A stretch of 64,000 nt of DNA. Source: Morganella sibonii. GTDB taxonomy: Bacteria; Pseudomonadota; Gammaproteobacteria; Enterobacterales; Enterobacteriaceae. The DNA lies in the NCBI RefSeq assembly GCF_040560245.1, contig NZ_JAKMWP010000002.1. One strand, 5' to 3'. Below, piece by piece: positions 60,485 to 64,000 of the stretch. A program made the translations under genes and the position numbers. Each line of letters opens with the position of its first letter. The first letter of the stretch is position 1. Under the pieces are notes generated by a model, which was given only the letters and a program-made list of their open reading frames with translations, was not told the DNA's origin and made no database searches.

Positions 60485-61963
60485 ATGAACCGACTTCGTT
60501 ATTTTGCCGTTACCACCGCGATTTGCCTGGGTACCTTTATGGCAACGCTGGATATCAGTATTGTGAATGTGGCACTCCCGGCCATTCAGCATGATTTACA
60601 GGCACCGATGGTGTCATTGCAATGGCTGATAGATGCTTATGCTCTGTGTTTATCTGCACTTATTCTGTCAGCCGGGCCGCTGAGTGACCGTTACGGACGT
60701 AAAAAAATGTGGCTGGCAGGCGTGCTGATTTTTACTCTCGGCTCACTGCTCTGTGCAATGGCGGGGACATTACCGCTGCTGCTGGCGGGACGGGTTGTGC
60801 AGGGGATTGCGGCGGCGTTACTGATCCCCGGCGCATTGTCGCTGATCACGCATACCTTTGCTGATAACCAGCAGCGTATCCGTGTGATTGGTATCTGGTC
60901 GTCCGTCAGTGCGTTGTCGCTGATTACCGGGCCGATCCTCGGCGGTGTGCTGGTGCATACTACCGGCTGGCAGGGGATATTTCTTATCAATATTCCGATC
61001 GGTATTATCACGTTTCTGCTCGGGCAGTACGGCATCAGTGAAAGTGCGGACCCGGAAAAAGCAGCGTTTGATCCAGCCGGGCAACTGCTGAGCATTGCGG
61101 CGCTGGGTTGCGTGACGTACGGACTGACGGAAGCGGGTACTCATGGCTGGCTGCATCCGATGACGATGCTCACTGTCACCGGCGGGATTATTTTTCTTCT
61201 GTTATTTCTGTACACCGAAAGCCGGGTGGCAAAACCACTTCTGCCGCTGGCGGATTTCAGACGCCGCGAGTATCTGCACTATAATCTGGCCTCGTTTGTG
61301 ATTGGTTTTGCGGCCTATACCAATGTGTTTTTTATCGCACTATTTTTGCAGAAAGCGCAGGGCTGGAATGCCCTGGAAGCAGGATGGCGGATGTCGCCGG
61401 AGTTTATCGCCATGGCGCTGTTTGCATTTTCATTCGGACGGATCGCCCGCAGGCTGAGTATCCGTCTGATCCTCGGCACCGGTCTGCTGCTGACAGCGGC
61501 AGCGTGCGGATTGATGACACTGCTGACACCTGATACACCGTATCTGCTGACGGGGCTGATGTTGTTTATGCTCGGCACCGGTATGGGGTTATCTATTCCC
61601 GCCACCGGCGCACTGATTATGCACGCGGCTGACCCGGCCCGTTCCGGTGTGGCCTCGGCGACACTGAATATGATGCGCCAGACCGGTATGACACTGGGAG
61701 TGGCGCTGCTCGGAACACTGATGATTCAGCGGGCGGTCACTATTGCGCAGCACCGTAAGTTACCGGATGCAGAGCAGATGATCACCGGCGCACAGTCCGG
61801 GGAACTGACGACAGCCGTGCAGCATACGGTTTATGAGGCGTTTGCGGGCGGATTTAATCTGGCCATGGCGGGCGCAGCATTATCGGCAGTATGGGTATTT
61901 ATCCTGATATTTTACCCCCGCCGCCGCAAAATGCCGCAGGAAAACGGGAAAATAACCTTATAA
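60485..61963 (+). CDS. DHA2-family MFS drug efflux transporter
   Basis: ATG 60485 (MNRLRYFAV), after AAAGGAGAACATC, gives 492 residues with 14 predicted membrane segments. Seen are LDISIVNVALPAIQHDLQAP (motif D1), DRYGRKKMW (motif A), RVVQGIAAALLIPGALSLIT (motif B) and GPILGGVLVHTTGWQGIFLI (motif C), typical of proton-coupled DHA2 multidrug exporters. Upstream in-frame codons overlap the operator and are rejected. Substrate is unknown. Confidence 0.92.
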   Translation: MNRLRYFAVTTAICLGTFMATLDISIVNVALPAIQHDLQAPMVSLQWLIDAYALCLSALILSAGPLSDRYGRKKMWLAGVLIFTLGSLLCAMAGTLPLLLAGRVVQGIAAALLIPGALSLITHTFADNQQRIRVIGIWSSVSALSLITGPILGGVLVHTTGWQGIFLINIPIGIITFLLGQYGISESADPEKAAFDPAGQLLSIAALGCVTYGLTEAGTHGWLHPMTMLTVTGGIIFLLLFLYTESRVAKPLLPLADFRRREYLHYNLASFVIGFAAYTNVFFIALFLQKAQGWNALEAGWRMSPEFIAMALFAFSFGRIARRLSIRLILGTGLLLTAAACGLMTLLTPDTPYLLTGLMLFMLGTGMGLSIPATGALIMHAADPARSGVASATLNMMRQTGMTLGVALLGTLMIQRAVTIAQHRKLPDAEQMITGAQSGELTTAVQHTVYEAFAGGFNLAMAGAALSAVWVFILIFYPRRRKMPQENGKITL

Positions 61964-62061
61964 CAGAGTGGGTATATCCGTGGCATGTATTTTGTGATTT
62001 ATTAATCTGAACACAAAATAATAAAAGACAGCAGTAAACTTGCACACACCACGGAGGCGTT

Positions 62062-62700
62062 ATGTTTGAAAATCTGGGCATACTGAATATCGGTACTTAT
62101 ATTATCGGCGTTATCTTTATTATTCTTGTGCCGGGGCCGAACTCGCTGTATGTCCTGAAATCCAGTGCGACATTCGGGTATAAAAAAGGTTACCAGGCCG
62201 CGCTGGGGGTATTCACCGGCGATGCGGTGCTGATCATTCTGTCATTTCTGGGGGTGGCATCGGTTATTAAAGCCTCTCCGGCATTATTTACCGCTGTACG
62301 TTATCTCGGCGCGGCGTATTTACTGTATCTGGGACTGAAAATTCTCTATGCCACGTTTATGCAAAAACAGGGGCATCATGAGGATAAACCGCTGAAAGCG
62401 GAAAATGCATTTAATAAAGCGCTGATTCTGAGCCTGACAAACCCGAAAGCGATCCTGTTTTATGTCTCTTTCTTTATCCAGTTTATTGATTTTAATTATG
62501 CACATCCCGCGGTGAGTTACGGCGTGCTGGCACTGATACTGGAAACGGTCAGCTTTCTGTATCTCTCCTTCTTAATTTACAGCGGTACTAAATTGTCGCA
62601 GTTTTTCCGCCATAAAAAGCAGGCGGCGAAAGTGGGTAACAGCACCATCGGGCTGTTTTTTATGGGATTTGCCGCAAAACTGGCACTGTTTACTGCGTAA
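62062..62700 (+). CDS. leuE: Leucine efflux protein LeuE (LysE/RhtB family)
   Basis: The 212-residue protein aligns along its length with E. coli LeuE: VPGPNSLYVLK motif, GVFTGDAVLIILSFLGVA, VRYLGAAYLLYLGLKILYAT, SLTNPKAILFYVSFFIQFID and GNSTIGLFFMGFAAKLAL. Six membrane segments are predicted. LeuE exports leucine and some other hydrophobic amino acids. GGAGG precedes the ATG. It is a single gene with its own 98-base upstream region. Confidence 0.92.
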   Translation: MFENLGILNIGTYIIGVIFIILVPGPNSLYVLKSSATFGYKKGYQAALGVFTGDAVLIILSFLGVASVIKASPALFTAVRYLGAAYLLYLGLKILYATFMQKQGHHEDKPLKAENAFNKALILSLTNPKAILFYVSFFIQFIDFNYAHPAVSYGVLALILETVSFLYLSFLIYSGTKLSQFFRHKKQAAKVGNSTIGLFFMGFAAKLALFTA

Positions 62701-62765
62701 AGAAACTGCCTGCCCGGCAAAAGTGACGTTATACTGTGCCTGATTTTACACAAGCAGGTATTAAC

Positions 62766-63293
62766 GTGACTGACAGTACAACACCTTATAATAATGATGA
62801 ATTCTGGATGAGACAGGCGCTGGCGCTGGCGGAAGAGGCTGCGCTGGCCGGAGAGATCCCGGTCGGGGCGGTGCTGGTGAAAGATAATCAGCGTATTGCC
62901 GGCGGTTTCAACCAGCCGATCCTCAGTCATGATCCGACAGCTCATGCCGAAATTATCACGCTGCGCGGAGCGGGAGAGGTGCTGGAAAATTACCGTCTGA
63001 CAGATGCCACACTGTATGTCACCCTCGAGCCGTGCATGATGTGTGCCGGTGCGCTGATCCACAGCCGGATAAAACGTCTGGTTTACGGCGCGGCAGAGCC
63101 CAAAACCGGTGCAGCGGGGTCATTTATTGATTTACTGACCTTACCGCGGCTGAATCACTATATGGAAGTCACAGGGGGCGTACTGGCAGAGGAGTGCTCG
63201 GTGATGCTCAGTGAATTTTTCCGCCGCCGCCGGGCGGAGAAAAAAGCCCTGAAAAAACAGAATGCGGACAGTCAGCAGACTGAGGGTGAGTGA
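62766..63293 (+). CDS. tadA: tRNA-specific adenosine deaminase TadA
   Basis: TadA converts A34 to inosine in tRNA-Arg(ACG). A GTG start at 62766 with AGG upstream gives 175 residues, close to family length; a further GTG at 62736 overlaps a TATACT -10-like box (62730-62735), so it was not chosen. Catalytic and zinc residues are His60 and Glu62 (TAHAEI) and Cys90/Cys93 (PCMMCAG). The gene meets mltF stop-to-stop with no spacer, the same pair as in E. coli. Confidence 0.95.
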   Translation: MTDSTTPYNNDEFWMRQALALAEEAALAGEIPVGAVLVKDNQRIAGGFNQPILSHDPTAHAEIITLRGAGEVLENYRLTDATLYVTLEPCMMCAGALIHSRIKRLVYGAAEPKTGAAGSFIDLLTLPRLNHYMEVTGGVLAEECSVMLSEFFRRRRAEKKALKKQNADSQQTEGE

Positions 63294-64000
63294 TCAGTCT
63301 GGTGCGGCAGAGGTCAGAACCTCTGCCGTTTCTTCTTCCGGCTGCTGTAAGCGCAGCTCTTCCTGATGTAAATCGAGATAGCCCTGTAAACTGAGCTGAT
63401 AGCGGCGTACCCCCTCCACATATCGGTAAGCTTCATAGCCGCGCGCATAGCCGTACGGCAGTGACTGATAATAGGCTTTTTTGCTCAGCAGCGGCAGACG
63501 GGATTTCACATCCAGCCAGCTGTCCGGGTCCGCACCCTGCATTTCGGTCAGTTTACGGACATCGAGCATATGGCCGTAGCCCATATTATAAGCCGCCAGC
63601 GCAAACCAGATTTTTTCATCTTCAGGGATGGAATCCGGCAGTTTATCCATCAGATAATTAATGTAAGTCCCGCCGCCTTTGATGCTCTGCTCGGGGTCGA
63701 GCCGATCTTCAATACCGAAGAAATCCGCCGTCGGCCGTGTCAGCATCATGATACCGCGCACACCGGTCGGCGAAGTGGCGGTCGGGTTCCAGTGTGATTC
63801 CTGCCAGGCGATCGCTGCCAGTACCTGCCAGTCCATTTTTCCCGCGTATTTTTCAAATAACGGGCGGTAAGTAGCCAGCTGGGTATTGATGGCATTGATA
63901 AAGGTTTTGGTATCCACATAGTTAAACTGATTCATGTGGCTGAAATATTTTTCTTCCAGACGCGCCAGGGTGTCGGTTTCCCGTGTCTGGTTAAAGAAAT
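63294..64000 (-). CDS. mltF: Membrane-bound lytic transglycosylase MltF, C-terminal part; truncated by window edge
   Basis: The open frame runs to base 64000 and continues off the window. The visible 235 residues contain the family-1 transglycosylase domain: AAIAWQESHWNPTATSPTGV with the catalytic Glu in QESHW, RGIMMLTRPTADFFG and FALAAYNMGYGHMLDVRKL. The N-terminal solute-binding-like domain lies outside. An internal ATG at 63935 is not the true start, since coding sequence continues upstream (EEKYFSH before it). MltF cleaves peptidoglycan at the outer membrane. Confidence 0.95.
   Translation of the reverse strand, partial: FFNQTRETDTLARLEEKYFSHMNQFNYVDTKTFINAINTQLATYRPLFEKYAGKMDWQVLAAIAWQESHWNPTATSPTGVRGIMMLTRPTADFFGIEDRLDPEQSIKGGGTYINYLMDKLPDSIPEDEKIWFALAAYNMGYGHMLDVRKLTEMQGADPDSWLDVKSRLPLLSKKAYYQSLPYGYARGYEAYRYVEGVRRYQLSLQGYLDLHQEELRLQQPEEETAEVLTSAAPD

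Noticed and set aside
1..64000. CRISPR array, tRNA or rRNA genes, complete insertion sequence, integrase
   Set aside because: No regularly spaced direct repeats, no cloverleaf-like gene, and no transposase or integrase coding sequence was recognised.

Overview
The window looks like chromosome of a Morganellaceae enterobacterium, most likely Morganella or a close relative. This is inferred from about 50% GC coding sequence, an enterobacterial housekeeping block (lepA-lepB-rnc-era-recO-pdxJ-acpS, then yfhL), a Proteus/Providencia-style type VI secretion (T6SS) locus with Rhs cargo, a Tc-toxin gene and a MrpJ-like fimbrial regulator. Species cannot be proved from the sequence alone.

Layout: 1-1872 (-) is the 5' part of a Tc insecticidal-toxin A subunit running off the left edge. 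2396-8898 (+) is the lepA-to-acpS translation, ribosome-biogenesis, repair and vitamin B6 block, closed by a terminator and convergent yfhL. In E. coli the same block lies near tadA and mltF, which appear here at the far right (62766-64000), so about 53 kb between yfhL and tadA is mainly accessory DNA.

9.3-43.7 kb is a T6SS island with SymE-like remnants near both ends. The long leftward operon (33908 to 11430) encodes sheath (TssB, TssC), baseplate (TssE, F, G, K, A), membrane complex (TssJ, L, M), ClpV, accessory proteins (TagH, TagO, VasL), an activator-like protein without its AAA+ domain, and a terminal hcp-tssF-hcp module of paralogues. Across a 1.2 kb AT-rich regulatory gap, hcp, vgrG, an Eag chaperone, a broken rhs, an LHH nuclease tip and a SUKH immunity gene run rightward. 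The left end carries an AT-rich candidate membrane-acting effector followed by two duplicated polytopic membrane proteins, with a scrap of an hcp 3' end between them.

43.8-55 kb holds a DMT exporter and a leftward chaperone-usher fimbrial operon with four pilins, three chaperones, an usher, a two-domain adhesin and a Sel1/SPOR protein, headed by a MrpJ-like regulator. 55.3-57.5 kb is a small-gene zone: a microcin-like precursor, a GDCCVxC Cys-rich protein, a candidate sRNA, an MgtS-like 25-residue membrane peptide, and a tandem-Trp leader peptide with a textbook attenuator in front of a tryptophanyl-tRNA synthetase. 58.7-62.7 kb has a ParD-like/methionine aminopeptidase pair, a TetR/MFS efflux pair and leuE, before tadA and mltF.

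The least expected items are the Trp attenuator on a tRNA synthetase gene, the orphan microcin-like precursor, the effector with duplicated immunity-type genes, the rhs gene broken by a deletion and a palindromic insert while its toxin/immunity end stays open, and the AAA-less VasH-like regulator.
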